Source: Bosea vestrisii (GTDB taxonomy: Bacteria; Pseudomonadota; Alphaproteobacteria; Rhizobiales; Beijerinckiaceae). Taken from it: a stretch of DNA of 64,000 nucleotides. Below the pieces are notes generated by a model that did no database searches, was not told where the DNA came from, and saw nothing but the letters and a program-made list of their open reading frames with translations. The stretch's first letter is position 1. Each line of letters begins with the position of its first letter. Shown here piece after piece: positions 1 to 8,633 of this stretch. A program made the translations under genes and the position numbers. Location of the stretch: the NCBI RefSeq assembly GCF_030144325.1, contig NZ_CP126307.1, positions 5,794,001 through 5,858,000 of the forward strand. The letters are read 5' to 3'.

Positions 1-2325
1 ATCACGCCGCGCAGCACATCGCGCGCCTTCGGCCCCGCGATGGCGGCCTGCGCCCATTGCTCGGAGACCGAGACGATGGCGACATCCAGCGTTGGCCACA
101 GCACCTGATGACAGAATTCGAGATGCTGCATCACCTTGGCCGCATTGGCCGTGGTCGTGGTCATCAGGAAATGCGTCTCGCCAAGCCGCGAGGTCGTGCC
201 GTCATCCATGACGAAGCCGTCCTCGCGCAGCATCAGCCCATAACGCGCCTTGCCGACCGGCAACGCCTTCCAGCCATTGATGTAGACGCGCTCGAGGAAT
301 TCGGCGGCGTCCGCACCCTGGATGTCGATCTTGCCGAGCGTCGAGACGTCGCAGAGCCCGACGCCGTTGCGAACGCTGAGAACCTCGCGATTGACGGTGG
401 TCAGCCAGTCGCTTTCGCCGGGCTTCGGGTAATACTGCGCCCGCATCCAGGCGCCGCTTTCGACGAAGACGGCGCCTTGCTCCTGCGACCAGCGATGTGT
501 CGGCGCCAGCCTGGTCGGCCGGAAGTCGCGGCCGCGATGGTGGCCGCCGAGCGCGCCGATCGCGACCGGGGTATAGGGCGGGCGGAAGATCGTCGTGCCG
601 GTCTCGGGGATCGTCTTCCCGGTCTGCTCGGCCATGATGGCGAGCCCGCTGAGATTGGAGGTCTTGCCCTGGTCGGTCGCCATGCCGAGCGTGGTGTAGC
701 GCTTGAGATGCTCGACCGGGCGAAAGCCCTCGCGCGCAGCAAGCTCGACATCGGCATCGGTGACGTCGTTCTGGAAATCGACAAAGGCTTTTCCCCTGCC
801 GCTCTCGACGCGCCAGACGGGGGCGAGGGCGACGCTCTCGGGGTCGGTCTTGGGCGGCTGCATCTCGGGCCCGGCCGTCAAGCCGCAATCGGCGGCAGCT
901 TCGGCGCCCAATCTCGCTCCATCCGCCAGCGCCTGCGCCAGTGACAGACGCCCGGCCGCGCTGCCGGCGACGCTCAGGCCTGCCGGCATCATGCCCGGCA
1001 CGAAGGCATGGATGCCGTCATTCCAGACCGGCCTCGTGTTCTGGTGCGAGGTCAGGTGCAGGGTGGGGTTCCAGCCATTCGAGACCGCGAGCAGATCGCA
1101 GGCGATGCTGTGCTCGCTTCCGGATGCGTCGCGGATCACGACCTGCTTCAAAGCCCGGCCGCCGGCAGCGCTGCTGACGACGCCGCCTGCGAAAACCCGC
1201 GCACCGATCTTGCTCGCCAAGGCGGTCAGGCCCGGATCGAGCTGCGGGCGTGGATCGACGATCGCTGCGACCCTTGCCCCGGCCGCGGCGAGATCGCGGG
1301 CCGTCGCCCAGCCATCGTCGCCGCTCGTGAAGACGACGGCCTCGCGGCCGGGCAGCACGCCGTAGCGGTTGAGATAGGTCCGCACCGCGCCGGCCAGCAT
1401 CACGCCGGGTGTATCGTTGCCGGCAAAGACGATCGGCCGCTCGATCGCGCCTGCCGCCAGCACGGCGCGCCTGGCGATGATCCGCCAGGAGCGTTGGCGC
1501 GGCTGATGCGGCGGCGGAACGGGCAAATGGTCCGACACCCGCTCGACCGCGCCATAGACGCCATGGTCGTAGACGCCGAAGACGGTCGTGCGCGGCATGA
1601 TCGTCACATCCGGCAGGCTTGCGAGTTCGGCCAGCGCGTCCGCGATCCATTCCGGCGCGGCGCGGGCGTCGATCTCGCGCTTCTCGCCGAGCAGCCTGCC
1701 GCCGAACCGGAAATCCTCGTCGCAGAGAATGACGCGCGCTCCGGCCCGCCCCGCAGCCAGCGCGGCCGCCAAGCCCGCCGGCCCGCCGCCGATCACCAGC
1801 ACGTCGCAGAAGGCGAAGGCTTTCTCGTAATGGTCGGGGTCTTCCGTGGTCGCGGCGCGTCCGGAGTCCGGCGGCGCGGCGGATCAGCGGCTCGTAGACC
1901 TTTTCCCAGAAGCTCGCCGGCCACATGAAGGTCTTGTAGTAGAAGCCCGCGCTCAGCGCCGGTCCGAGCAGGGAGTTGACCGCGAGGATGTCGAAGGCGA
2001 GCGAAGGCCAGCGGTTCTGGCTCGCCGCCTCCAGCCCGTGGTAAAGCTCTGCAGTGGTCGCGCGTGTGTTCGGCTCTCTCCGCGCGCCGGCCCTGAGTTC
2101 GACCAGCGCGTTCGGCTCCTCCGGCCCGGCCGAGAGGATGCCGCGCGGCCGGTGATATTTGAACGAGCGGCCGACCAGCCTGACGCCATTGGCGAGCAGC
2201 GCCGAGGCCAGCGTGTCGCCGGAAAAGCCCTGATAGCTCCTGCCGTCGAAGCGGAGGGCCAGGGGCTGGCTGCGGTCGATGATACCGCCAGCGGCGAGGC
2301 GGAAGGGCTGCGGAGAGGCGCTCAT
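1..2325 (-). pseudogene. soxA: Sarcosine oxidase alpha subunit, frameshifted, 3' end beyond the left edge
   Basis: This is the large subunit of heterotetrameric sarcosine oxidase, which demethylates sarcosine to glycine with tetrahydrofolate and O2. The start at 2325 overlaps the soxD stop (ATGA). The first ~155 codons give the N-terminal ferredoxin-like segment with KYHRPRGI. At about 1861-1864 the frame breaks. Removing one base from the ccgg there restores a continuous protein through EDPDHYEKAF and the NAD-binding VIGGGPAGL. It then stays open to base 1 through the GcvT-like folate domain (AIAGPKARDVL). The extra base may be a sequencing indel or a real mutation. If real, sarcosine oxidase would be inactive. 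The C-terminus and any soxG lie outside the window. Confidence 0.85.
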
Positions 2326-2603
2326 TCCGCGGTCGCCTTGGCTTGAGCCCGGGACTTGGCCGGTTCGACAGCCTCGATCGCATGGCTGCGCGTATCGCGC
2401 GTCACCACCAGCCAGGCATGGCAGCCGGCGCCGTGGTACCAGAGTTCGCTATGCCGGCCGGCCGGATTGTCGCGCTGGTAGACATAGTCGAACATCGCGG
2501 CCTCGGTCGCGGTGAGGGTTTCGGGGCGCTTGGGCCCGGCGTCGCCGAGATAGGTGAATTCCTGGACGTCGCGGGCGCCGCAATAGGGGCAGGGGATGCG
2601 CAT
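2322..2603 (-). CDS. soxD: Sarcosine oxidase delta subunit
   Basis: A 93-residue small zinc-binding subunit of heterotetrameric sarcosine oxidase. It begins MRIPCPYCG and contains WYHGAGCHAW. Cys5, Cys8, His57 and Cys61 match the zinc ligands known for the delta subunit. The length is normal for the family. The start at 2603 was chosen because the protein begins directly at the conserved IPCPYCG; longer upstream extensions would run into soxB. It lies 20 bp after soxB and overlaps soxA by four bases, so the three genes are translationally coupled in the usual soxB-D-A order. Confidence 0.93.
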   Translation of the reverse strand: MRIPCPYCGARDVQEFTYLGDAGPKRPETLTATEAAMFDYVYQRDNPAGRHSELWYHGAGCHAWLVVTRDTRSHAIEAVEPAKSRAQAKATAE

Positions 2604-2623
2604 GGGAATGTCCTGAAGCCTGA

Positions 2624-3874
2624 TCAATGCAGGTTGGGCTGGGCGCCGACGCCCTTTTCGTCGATCAGCCGGCCTGTCGCGAAACGGTCGAGCCGGAATG
2701 CGGTCGCAACCGGGTGCGGTTCGTCGCGCGCGATCAGATGGGCGAAGCAGAAGCCCGAGGCCGGCGTCGCCTTGAAGCCGCCATAGCACCAGCCGGCGTT
2801 GAGATAGAGGCCCTCGACCGGCGTGCGGTCGATGATCGGCGAGCCGTCCATCGACATGTCCATGATCCCGCCCCAGTGCCGCAGCACGCGCAGGCGGCCG
2901 AGCCCCGGCCAGAGCGCCATGGCGGATTCCATCACGTCCTCGATCACCGGCAGGTTGCCGCGCTGGGCGTAGGAATTGTAGCCATCGATGTCGCCGCCGA
3001 AGACGAGCCCGCCCTTGTCAGACTGGCTGATGTAGAAATGGCCCATGCCATAGGTCACGACGGTGTCGATCAGCGGCTTGACGCCCTCCGAGACGAAGGC
3101 CTGCAGCACATGACTCTCGATCGGTAGCCGCATCCCGGCCATGGCCGCGAGCCGCGAGGAGTTTCCGGCGACCGCGAGCCCGATTTTCTTCGCCCGGATC
3201 GGCCCGCGCGAGGTCTCGACGCCGGTGACCCGGCCGTTCTCGATATTGAGCCCCGTGACCTCGCAGTTCTGGACGATGTCGACGCCGCGCTGGTCGGCGG
3301 CCCGCGCATAGCCCCAGGCGACGGCGTCGTGGCGGACCGAGCCGCCGCGCTTCTGCAGCAGTCCGCCCTGGATCGGGAAGCGGCCGGTCTCAAAGTTGAG
3401 ATAGGGCGTCATCGCCCGGACCTGCTCGCGGTCGAGCAGGTCCGCATCGACGCCTGCGAGCCGCATGGCGTTGCCGCGCCTGGCGAAGGCGTCGCGCTGC
3501 GCGTCCGAATGGAACAGGTTCAGCACGCCGCGCTGGCTGACCATGGCGTTGTAATTGATCTCCTGCTCCAGCCCCTCCCAGAGCTTCAGCGAGTGCTCGT
3601 AGAACGGCGTGTTGCCGGGCAGCAGGTAATTCGAGCGGATGATCGTCGTATTGCGCCCGACATTGCCGGAGCCGATATAGCCCTTCTCGATCACGGCGAC
3701 ATTGCTGACGCCATGCTGGCTGGCGAGATAATGCGCCGTCGCAAGCCCGTGCCCGCCACCACCAATGATCAGCACGTCGTATTCGGGCTTGGGCGCGGCG
3801 TCGCGCCAGGCCGGCGTCCAGCCGCGATGGCCGGCCAGCGTCTGCCGGGCGAGTGAGAAGATCGAATAGCGCAT
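2624..3874 (-). CDS. soxB: Sarcosine oxidase beta subunit
   Basis: A 416-residue flavoprotein subunit that carries the FAD site and the covalently bound FMN of sarcosine oxidase. The dinucleotide-binding motif IIGGGGHGLATAHYL is at residues 37-51. His182 in SVRHDAVAWGYAR aligns with the histidine known to bind FMN in Corynebacterium sarcosine oxidase. The C-terminus has the family motif GWCYGGFKATPASG. The start at 3874 (MRYSIFSL) is the usual family N-terminus; a start ten codons upstream is less likely. It is the first gene of a leftward operon and divergent from a GlxA-type regulator, which suggests amine-responsive control. Confidence 0.95.
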   Translation of the reverse strand: MRYSIFSLARQTLAGHRGWTPAWRDAAPKPEYDVLIIGGGGHGLATAHYLASQHGVSNVAVIEKGYIGSGNVGRNTTIIRSNYLLPGNTPFYEHSLKLWEGLEQEINYNAMVSQRGVLNLFHSDAQRDAFARRGNAMRLAGVDADLLDREQVRAMTPYLNFETGRFPIQGGLLQKRGGSVRHDAVAWGYARAADQRGVDIVQNCEVTGLNIENGRVTGVETSRGPIRAKKIGLAVAGNSSRLAAMAGMRLPIESHVLQAFVSEGVKPLIDTVVTYGMGHFYISQSDKGGLVFGGDIDGYNSYAQRGNLPVIEDVMESAMALWPGLGRLRVLRHWGGIMDMSMDGSPIIDRTPVEGLYLNAGWCYGGFKATPASGFCFAHLIARDEPHPVATAFRLDRFATGRLIDEKGVGAQPNLH

Positions 3875-3954
3875 CGGCGGTCCGGGCGTTTGCCGGCCAC
3901 GCATGATCGCGCCGGGCTTGCGGTTGCGAGAGTGACCGACATAGGTTCGCCGAC

Positions 3955-4956
3955 ATGACTGTCAGCGACGCCCGATTGACCTATGGCGACAGCCAGGCGC
4001 CGACCCATATCGGCTTCCTGCTGATCCCGGACTTCGCGCTGCTCGGCTATGCCTCGGCGATCGAGCCCCTGCGCGCCGCCAACCGGCTCTCGGGCCGTGA
4101 CCTCTATCGCTGGAGCCATGTCTCCATCGACGGGCTGCCCGCACCGGCCTCGAACGGGGTCAGCATCAGGGCCGATCACGGCGTCGGCGACGATGTCCGC
4201 TTCGATTATCTGTTCGTCTGCGCCGGTGGCAATCCGGCCGCCTTCCAGCACCCGCAGAGCTTTGCCTGGCTGCGGCAGCTGGCGCGGCGCGGCGTCAGGC
4301 TCGGCGGCGTCTCCGGCGGCTCCTACATCCTGGCGCGAGCGAATGTGCTCGGCGGTTATCGCTTCACCATTCATTGGGAGCATGCCGCCGCCTTTCTCGA
4401 AGACTATCCCAATCTCGATCTGCGCCGCTCGCTCTACGCGATCGACCGTGACCGGCTGACCTCCAGTGGCGGCACCGCCCCGCTCGACATGATGCATGCC
4501 GTCATCGCCCGCGAGCATGGCAGCGAACTGGCGCTCAGCGTCAGCGAATGGTTCCTGCAGACCCATGTGCGCGAAGGCGAGGGGCCGCAGCGCATGCCGC
4601 TGCGCGAGCGGCTCGGCATCAGCCACGCGCCGCTGCTGCGCGTAGTCGGGCGGATGGAGCAGAGCCTGGAAAACCCGATCGCGCGCGCCGAACTCGCGCG
4701 CACGGCCGGCGTGTCGCTGCGGCAGCTTGAACGCCTGTTCCGGCTGCATCTCGGCCGCTCCCTCGGCGAGTATTATCTCGGCTTGCGGCTCGACCGGGCG
4801 CGCGACCTGCTGCGCCAGACCAGCCTGTCGGTGCTCGAGATCGCGCTCGCCAGCGGCTTCGGCAGCGCCAGCCACTTCTCGCGCGCCTACCGGAGCCGCT
4901 TCAGCCATCCGCCACGCGCCGAGCGCCTGCCGGCCAAAGCGGCGGTTTGGCGCTGA
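3955..4956 (+). CDS. GlxA-family AraC-type transcriptional regulator
   Basis: A 333-residue regulator with an N-terminal DJ-1/PfpI (class I glutamine amidotransferase-like) ligand domain at about residues 18-190. Its C-terminal AraC helix-turn-helix pair is at about 225-325 (SLRQLERLFRLHLG and LEIALASGFGSASHFSRAYR). This architecture is shared with GbdR, the glycine-betaine regulator, and with choline/carnitine regulators. It is divergent from soxB across 80 bp and upstream of an amino-acid-type ABC operon, so it probably controls one or both. It is about 35-40% like the second such regulator at 13645 by eye. The ligand could be sarcosine, dimethylglycine or betaine. Confidence 0.88.
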   Translation: MTVSDARLTYGDSQAPTHIGFLLIPDFALLGYASAIEPLRAANRLSGRDLYRWSHVSIDGLPAPASNGVSIRADHGVGDDVRFDYLFVCAGGNPAAFQHPQSFAWLRQLARRGVRLGGVSGGSYILARANVLGGYRFTIHWEHAAAFLEDYPNLDLRRSLYAIDRDRLTSSGGTAPLDMMHAVIAREHGSELALSVSEWFLQTHVREGEGPQRMPLRERLGISHAPLLRVVGRMEQSLENPIARAELARTAGVSLRQLERLFRLHLGRSLGEYYLGLRLDRARDLLRQTSLSVLEIALASGFGSASHFSRAYRSRFSHPPRAERLPAKAAVWR

Positions 4957-4976
4957 GTGTCAAGAAAACGTCGCTT

Positions 4977-5001
4977 GGCGACAAAACATTGCGAGGCGAC
5001 A
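4977..5001 (+). promoter_or_regulatory. Candidate regulator-binding region upstream of the amino-acid ABC operon
   Basis: The 84-bp leader contains two copies of ggcgaca (4977-4983 and 4995-5001), 18 bp apart. The first is also one arm of a small palindrome, gtcgcttggcgac (4970-4982). Similar ttgcgac/gcgaca words occur upstream of gbcA. This may be a site for one of the two GlxA/AraC regulators. The evidence is pattern only. Confidence 0.25.
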
Positions 5002-5040
5002 TCGGACTCTACGAGCCAATAACAACGGGGATCCACCGCC

Positions 5041-5862
5041 ATGAAACGCATTGTCGCCATTGCGCTTGCTTGCGCCGCCACACTCGCCGCCTTGCCGGCG
5101 CTCGCCCAGGATTCGCTCGCCAAGATCAAGGAAAAGGGCGTCCTCACCGTCGGCGTCAAGAACGACTACAAGCCCTGGGGTTTCCTGGAGCCGTCGGGCA
5201 AGATCGTCGGGCTCGAGATCGACCTTGCCCAGGCGGTCGCCGACAAGATCGGCGTCAAGCTGGAGATGCTGCCGGTCATCGCCGCCAACCGCATGGAATT
5301 CCTCAAGCAGGGCCGGATCGACATGGTGCTGGCGACGATGGGCGACACCGCCGAGCGCCGCAAGATAGTCGGCATGGTCGAGCCGAACTACTATGCCGGC
5401 GCGACCAATGTGTTGGCTCCCAAGAGCGCCGGCCTGAAGACATGGGCCGACCTCAAGGGCCGCAAGGTCTGCGCCGTGCAGGGCGCTTATTACAACCGCC
5501 GCGTCACGCAGATGTACGCGCCCGAACTGGTCGTCTTCCCCTCGGTGCCGGACGCTTTGAACGCGCTGCAGGGCAATAACTGCGTCGCCTTCCTGTTCGA
5601 CGATACGCTGATCGTCTCGACGCTCTCGGGCGGCGACGCCAAATGGGCCGGCTACGAGATGCCGCTGGTCTCCGAGGATCCGCAGCTCTGGGCCATCGGC
5701 ATCCGGCTCGAGGACATGGACGGCCCCTTCGGCAAGCTCGTCAAGGAGATGTCGACCGACTGGCACAAGAGCGGCAAGCTGCTCGAGCTCGAGACCAAAT
5801 GGGGCATCAAGCAGAGCCCCTATCTGATCGAGACCAACAAGAAGCTGAAGGGCGGCGCGTAG
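5041..5862 (+). CDS. ABC transporter substrate-binding protein, polar amino-acid type
   Basis: A 273-residue periplasmic solute-binding protein of family 3 (HisJ/GlnH fold). Residues 1-22 form a Sec signal peptide ending ALPALA-Q. The mature part has the family segments LTVGVKNDYKPWGF, LEIDLAQAVADKIG and GRIDMVLATMGDTAERR. It opens a four-gene importer operon with two permeases and an ATPase. Family 3 binders take polar amino acids, opines or related small amines. Its position between sox and dimethylglycine genes suggests an N-methylated amino acid such as sarcosine or dimethylglycine, but this is inference. Confidence 0.9.
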   Translation: MKRIVAIALACAATLAALPALAQDSLAKIKEKGVLTVGVKNDYKPWGFLEPSGKIVGLEIDLAQAVADKIGVKLEMLPVIAANRMEFLKQGRIDMVLATMGDTAERRKIVGMVEPNYYAGATNVLAPKSAGLKTWADLKGRKVCAVQGAYYNRRVTQMYAPELVVFPSVPDALNALQGNNCVAFLFDDTLIVSTLSGGDAKWAGYEMPLVSEDPQLWAIGIRLEDMDGPFGKLVKEMSTDWHKSGKLLELETKWGIKQSPYLIETNKKLKGGA

Positions 5863-5869
5863 CCTCGGG

Positions 5870-5954
5870 GCGTCATTCTCGGGCTTGCCTCGAGAATCTC
5901 ATGACCAGAACGCTCTGGTTTCCGAGATGGTCGGGTCAAGCCCGACCATGACGC
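5870..5954. repeat. Dispersed palindromic intergenic element, copy A
   Basis: An 85-bp element bounded by imperfect inverted ends (gcgtcattctcggg against cccgaccatgacgc, two mismatches). It holds three hairpins: 5875-5881/5891-5897, 5905-5909/5914-5918, and a 9-bp stem 5927-5935/5941-5949. It lies between the binding-protein and permease genes of one operon, where such structures often tune mRNA stability so that the binding protein is made in excess. Confidence 0.6.
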
Positions 5955-5970
5955 ACCAAGCTCACCCGAG

Positions 5971-6720
5971 ATGTCGGACATGATCGCCGCCTTCTTCGAG
6001 CGCCTGAACGAAACGCACGGGCTGAATTTCTCGGTCTTCTACGACGCCTTCGACCGCGCGCGTTTCATCACCGGGCTCTGGACCACGAGCTATATCTGCG
6101 TGATCGCGATCGCAGCTTCGCTGGCGCTCGGCCTGCTCGGCGTCTGGATCGCCGGCGGCCAGTCGCGTATCGGGCGTCTGATCGTGCGCGGTTACGTCCA
6201 GTTCTTCCGCAACACGCCGCCTTTGGTGCAGCTGTCGTTCTTCTACTTCGCCGTGGCCGCCCTGCTGCCGACGGTCAGCGACGGCTTCGGCGGCCGCTCG
6301 CCGCTGGTCTCGGGCACGGGTTGGGCGATCATCGCGTTTTCGCTGTTCGCCGGCGCCTTCAATGTCGAGATCTTCCGCGCCGGCATCGAGGCGGTGCCCT
6401 CGACCACGGTCGAGGCGGCGGAATCCCTCGGATATACGCGGCTGCAGCTCTACATCCATGTCGTGCTGCCGCTCGCCTTCCGGATCTGCCTGCCGGCGCT
6501 GAACAACAACCTGATCAATCTGGTAAAGACGACGACGCTGGCCTACGCCATCGGCGTGCCGGAACTGCACTATGCCGCCTCGCAAATCTGGTCGGAGAGC
6601 TTCAACGTCCGCGAGATGATGAACGTCCTGCTGGTGACCTATGTGCTGCTGGTGGCGATCCTGGTGTTCGTGATGGGCCGCTGGGAGCGCGCCATGCGCA
6701 TCCCGGGGTATACGACATGA
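5971..6720 (+). CDS. ABC transporter permease, polar amino-acid (HisM/GlnP) type
   Basis: A 249-residue inner-membrane permease. It has about five to six hydrophobic segments and the HisM-type coupling region EAAESLGYTRLQLYIHVVLP, which contacts the ATPase. The motif RGYVQFFRNTPPLVQLSFFY is typical of amino-acid permeases. Its stop overlaps the next permease start by four bases (ATGA). It forms the importer channel together with the second permease. Confidence 0.9.
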   Translation: MSDMIAAFFERLNETHGLNFSVFYDAFDRARFITGLWTTSYICVIAIAASLALGLLGVWIAGGQSRIGRLIVRGYVQFFRNTPPLVQLSFFYFAVAALLPTVSDGFGGRSPLVSGTGWAIIAFSLFAGAFNVEIFRAGIEAVPSTTVEAAESLGYTRLQLYIHVVLPLAFRICLPALNNNLINLVKTTTLAYAIGVPELHYAASQIWSESFNVREMMNVLLVTYVLLVAILVFVMGRWERAMRIPGYTT

Positions 6721-7571
6721 AGACGGCTGGGACCGATCTGGCGGTGTTGCTGCCCTACCGCGCGCCGACGCCGATCGCGCCGTCGGGCATGGCCGCTCCG
6801 GTTCTCCTCAGCGGTGCGGCCCTGACCGTCTTCGCCATCCTGTTCTGCGCCTCGCTGGCCTTGGCCCAGGTCACGGCGCGGCCTGCCGGCGAAAGCGCAA
6901 CGACGGTGCTGCTGCGCTGGGCGCCTCTGATCTTCCAGGGTTTTCTGTTCAACATCCTGATCAGCTTCCTTGCCATGGCTCTTGGCACGCTGGTCGGCTT
7001 GCTCATTGGCGTTGCGCAGGTCTCGATCGTCGCGCCGATCCGCAAGACGGCCTGGGGCCTGACGCAGTTCTTCCGCAACGCGCCCTGGCTGGTGCTGCTG
7101 TTCTACGCGATGTTCCTGCTGCCCTTCGAGTTCAGGGTTTTCGGCCTGACCATCGCCTTTCCGGCCTGGGTCAAGGCGGTCATCGGGCTCGCCTTGCCAG
7201 TCGCGGCCAATGTCTCGGAGATCGTGCGCGGCGGCATCAAATCGATTCCGTCAGGCCAGTGGGAATCGGCCGAGGCGCTCGCCTTCACCCGCGGCCAGAC
7301 GATGCGGATGATCATCCTGCCGCAGGCCTTCAAGCGGATGATCCCGCCCTGGATGAACCTCTACGCGATCCTGACCATGGCGACGACGCTGATCTCGATC
7401 GTCGGCATCCAGGACGGCCTGACCATCACCCGCGCGGCGCTGGTCGCCGAAAGCCGGCCCGAGCTGATGATCCCGTTGTATCTGCTGCTGCTGCTGATGT
7501 TCTTCGCCTATTGCTACCCGATCGCGCGCGCCACGCTGGCGCTCGAACGCCGCTTCAACGTGAAGGCCTGA
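6717..7571 (+). CDS. ABC transporter permease, polar amino-acid type
   Basis: A 284-residue second permease of the importer. It has a first membrane segment at about residues 24-50, then the conserved QFFRNAPWLVLLFYAMFLLP and the coupling loop WESAEALAFTRGQTMRMIILPQ. The start at 6717 overlaps the preceding stop (ATGA). A longer in-frame extension to 6321 overlaps the upstream permease and is not genuine. The ATPase gene begins six bases after its stop. Confidence 0.9.
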   Translation: MKTAGTDLAVLLPYRAPTPIAPSGMAAPVLLSGAALTVFAILFCASLALAQVTARPAGESATTVLLRWAPLIFQGFLFNILISFLAMALGTLVGLLIGVAQVSIVAPIRKTAWGLTQFFRNAPWLVLLFYAMFLLPFEFRVFGLTIAFPAWVKAVIGLALPVAANVSEIVRGGIKSIPSGQWESAEALAFTRGQTMRMIILPQAFKRMIPPWMNLYAILTMATTLISIVGIQDGLTITRAALVAESRPELMIPLYLLLLLMFFAYCYPIARATLALERRFNVKA

Positions 7572-7577
7572 GACGAG

Positions 7578-8330
7578 ATGGCGAGCCGGCACCAACTGGG
7601 CGAGCCCGTCGTCGTGGTCGAGGGGGTCGAGAAATCCTTCGGCGCGCTGACCGTGCTGAAGGATGTCGGCCTCACCGTCAGGCGCGGCGAGACCGTCTGC
7701 ATCATCGGTCCGTCGGGCTCCGGCAAATCGACGCTGCTGCGCTGCATCAACGCGCTGGTGCCGATCAGCAAGGGTTCGATCACGGTAGCGGGCCGACAGG
7801 TCAACGATCCCGATCTCGACAAGCTCGCCTTGCGCCGCGATGTCGGCATCGTCTTCCAGCAATACAACCTGTTCCCGCACAAGAGCGCCCTGCAGAACGT
7901 TATGATGGCGCCGATCCACGTCCTCAAGGAGGACAAGGCGGTGGTCGAGGAGCGGGCGCGAAAGCTGCTCGCCAAGGTCGGCCTCTCCGACAAGCTCGCG
8001 ACCTATCCGGGCGAGCTCTCCGGCGGCCAGCAGCAGCGCGTCGCCATCGCCCGTTCGCTGGCGATGAACCCCAAGGTGATGCTGTTCGACGAGGTTACGG
8101 CGGCTCTCGACCCCGAGACCAAGAAGGAGGTCCTGGTGACGATCCAGGACCTTGCCGCTGAGGGCATGACCTGCATCCTCGTCACCCATGAGATGGGCTT
8201 CGCGCGCGAGGTTGCCGACACTGTCTATTTCACCGATGGCGGTCTGATCGTCGAGCACGGACCGCCGGCAGCGCTGTTCGGCAACCCGCGTGAAGCGCGC
8301 ACCAAGGCCTTTCTCGACAAGGTGCTCTGA
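7578..8330 (+). CDS. ABC transporter ATP-binding protein, polar amino-acid (GlnQ) type
   Basis: A 250-residue ATPase that energises the importer. Walker A is GPSGSGKST (about residues 45-53), followed by the Q-loop VFQQYNLFPH, signature LSGGQQQRVAIARSLA, Walker B VMLFDEVTAALDPE and H-loop ILVTHEMGFA. All catalytic motifs are intact and the length is typical. It is the last gene of the operon; a hairpin at 8554-8577 is a possible terminator. Confidence 0.93.
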   Translation: MASRHQLGEPVVVVEGVEKSFGALTVLKDVGLTVRRGETVCIIGPSGSGKSTLLRCINALVPISKGSITVAGRQVNDPDLDKLALRRDVGIVFQQYNLFPHKSALQNVMMAPIHVLKEDKAVVEERARKLLAKVGLSDKLATYPGELSGGQQQRVAIARSLAMNPKVMLFDEVTAALDPETKKEVLVTIQDLAAEGMTCILVTHEMGFAREVADTVYFTDGGLIVEHGPPAALFGNPREARTKAFLDKVL

Positions 8331-8347
8331 GACGCGGTCGCTCCCCG

Positions 8348-8400
8348 GCGTCATCCCAGGGCGACCTGCAGGGTCGAGCCCGGAAGCCATAGACACAGGA
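8348..8400. repeat. Degraded palindromic intergenic element, copy B
   Basis: It starts gcgtcatccc like the other copies and contains an imperfect stem around gcgacctgcagggtcg. The matching far end is missing, so it looks truncated. Confidence 0.4.
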
Positions 8401-8553
8401 TTTGGAAGGAGAAGGGACTCGCGCTCGAGCCTGGTTCGGCTCGACCTGCGGTTCTGGGTTCCGGGCTCGGCCGCTCCGGACCGACGGCGCAGAGGATTGC
8501 AGCCGATGTCGTATTCGGGCAAGCGCCTGTCGCAAATCGATCGCCTCCGATCC

Positions 8554-8584
8554 GGCCTGCACGAAACAATGCAGGCCTCTTTCC
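8554..8584 (+). terminator. Candidate intrinsic terminator
   Basis: A perfect 8-bp stem (ggcctgca 8554-8561 with tgcaggcc 8570-8577) and an 8-nt loop are followed by tctttcc. It lies 220 bp after the ABC ATPase and 50 bp before the dimethylglycine dehydrogenase gene. The T tract is short, so termination strength is uncertain. Confidence 0.45.
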
Positions 8585-8633
8585 GGTAGCGAATGCTGGT
8601 TCGGCGACGTCCGGACGGCCAAGGGCCTCAGGC

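Larger units (their letters stand above)
8331..8633. other. Intergenic stretch with repeat remnant and hairpins
   Basis: 303 bp without a credible gene. It begins with a degraded copy of the palindromic element (8348-8400). It then has a perfect 7-bp stem (8425-8431 with 8438-8444) and ends with a terminator-like hairpin at 8554-8584. Short open frames here lack family resemblance. Confidence 0.6.

Noticed and set aside
202..888. Arg-rich reading frames on both strands within the sox region
   Set aside because: They are out-of-frame shadows of soxA with no family resemblance. The true frame runs open off the left edge.
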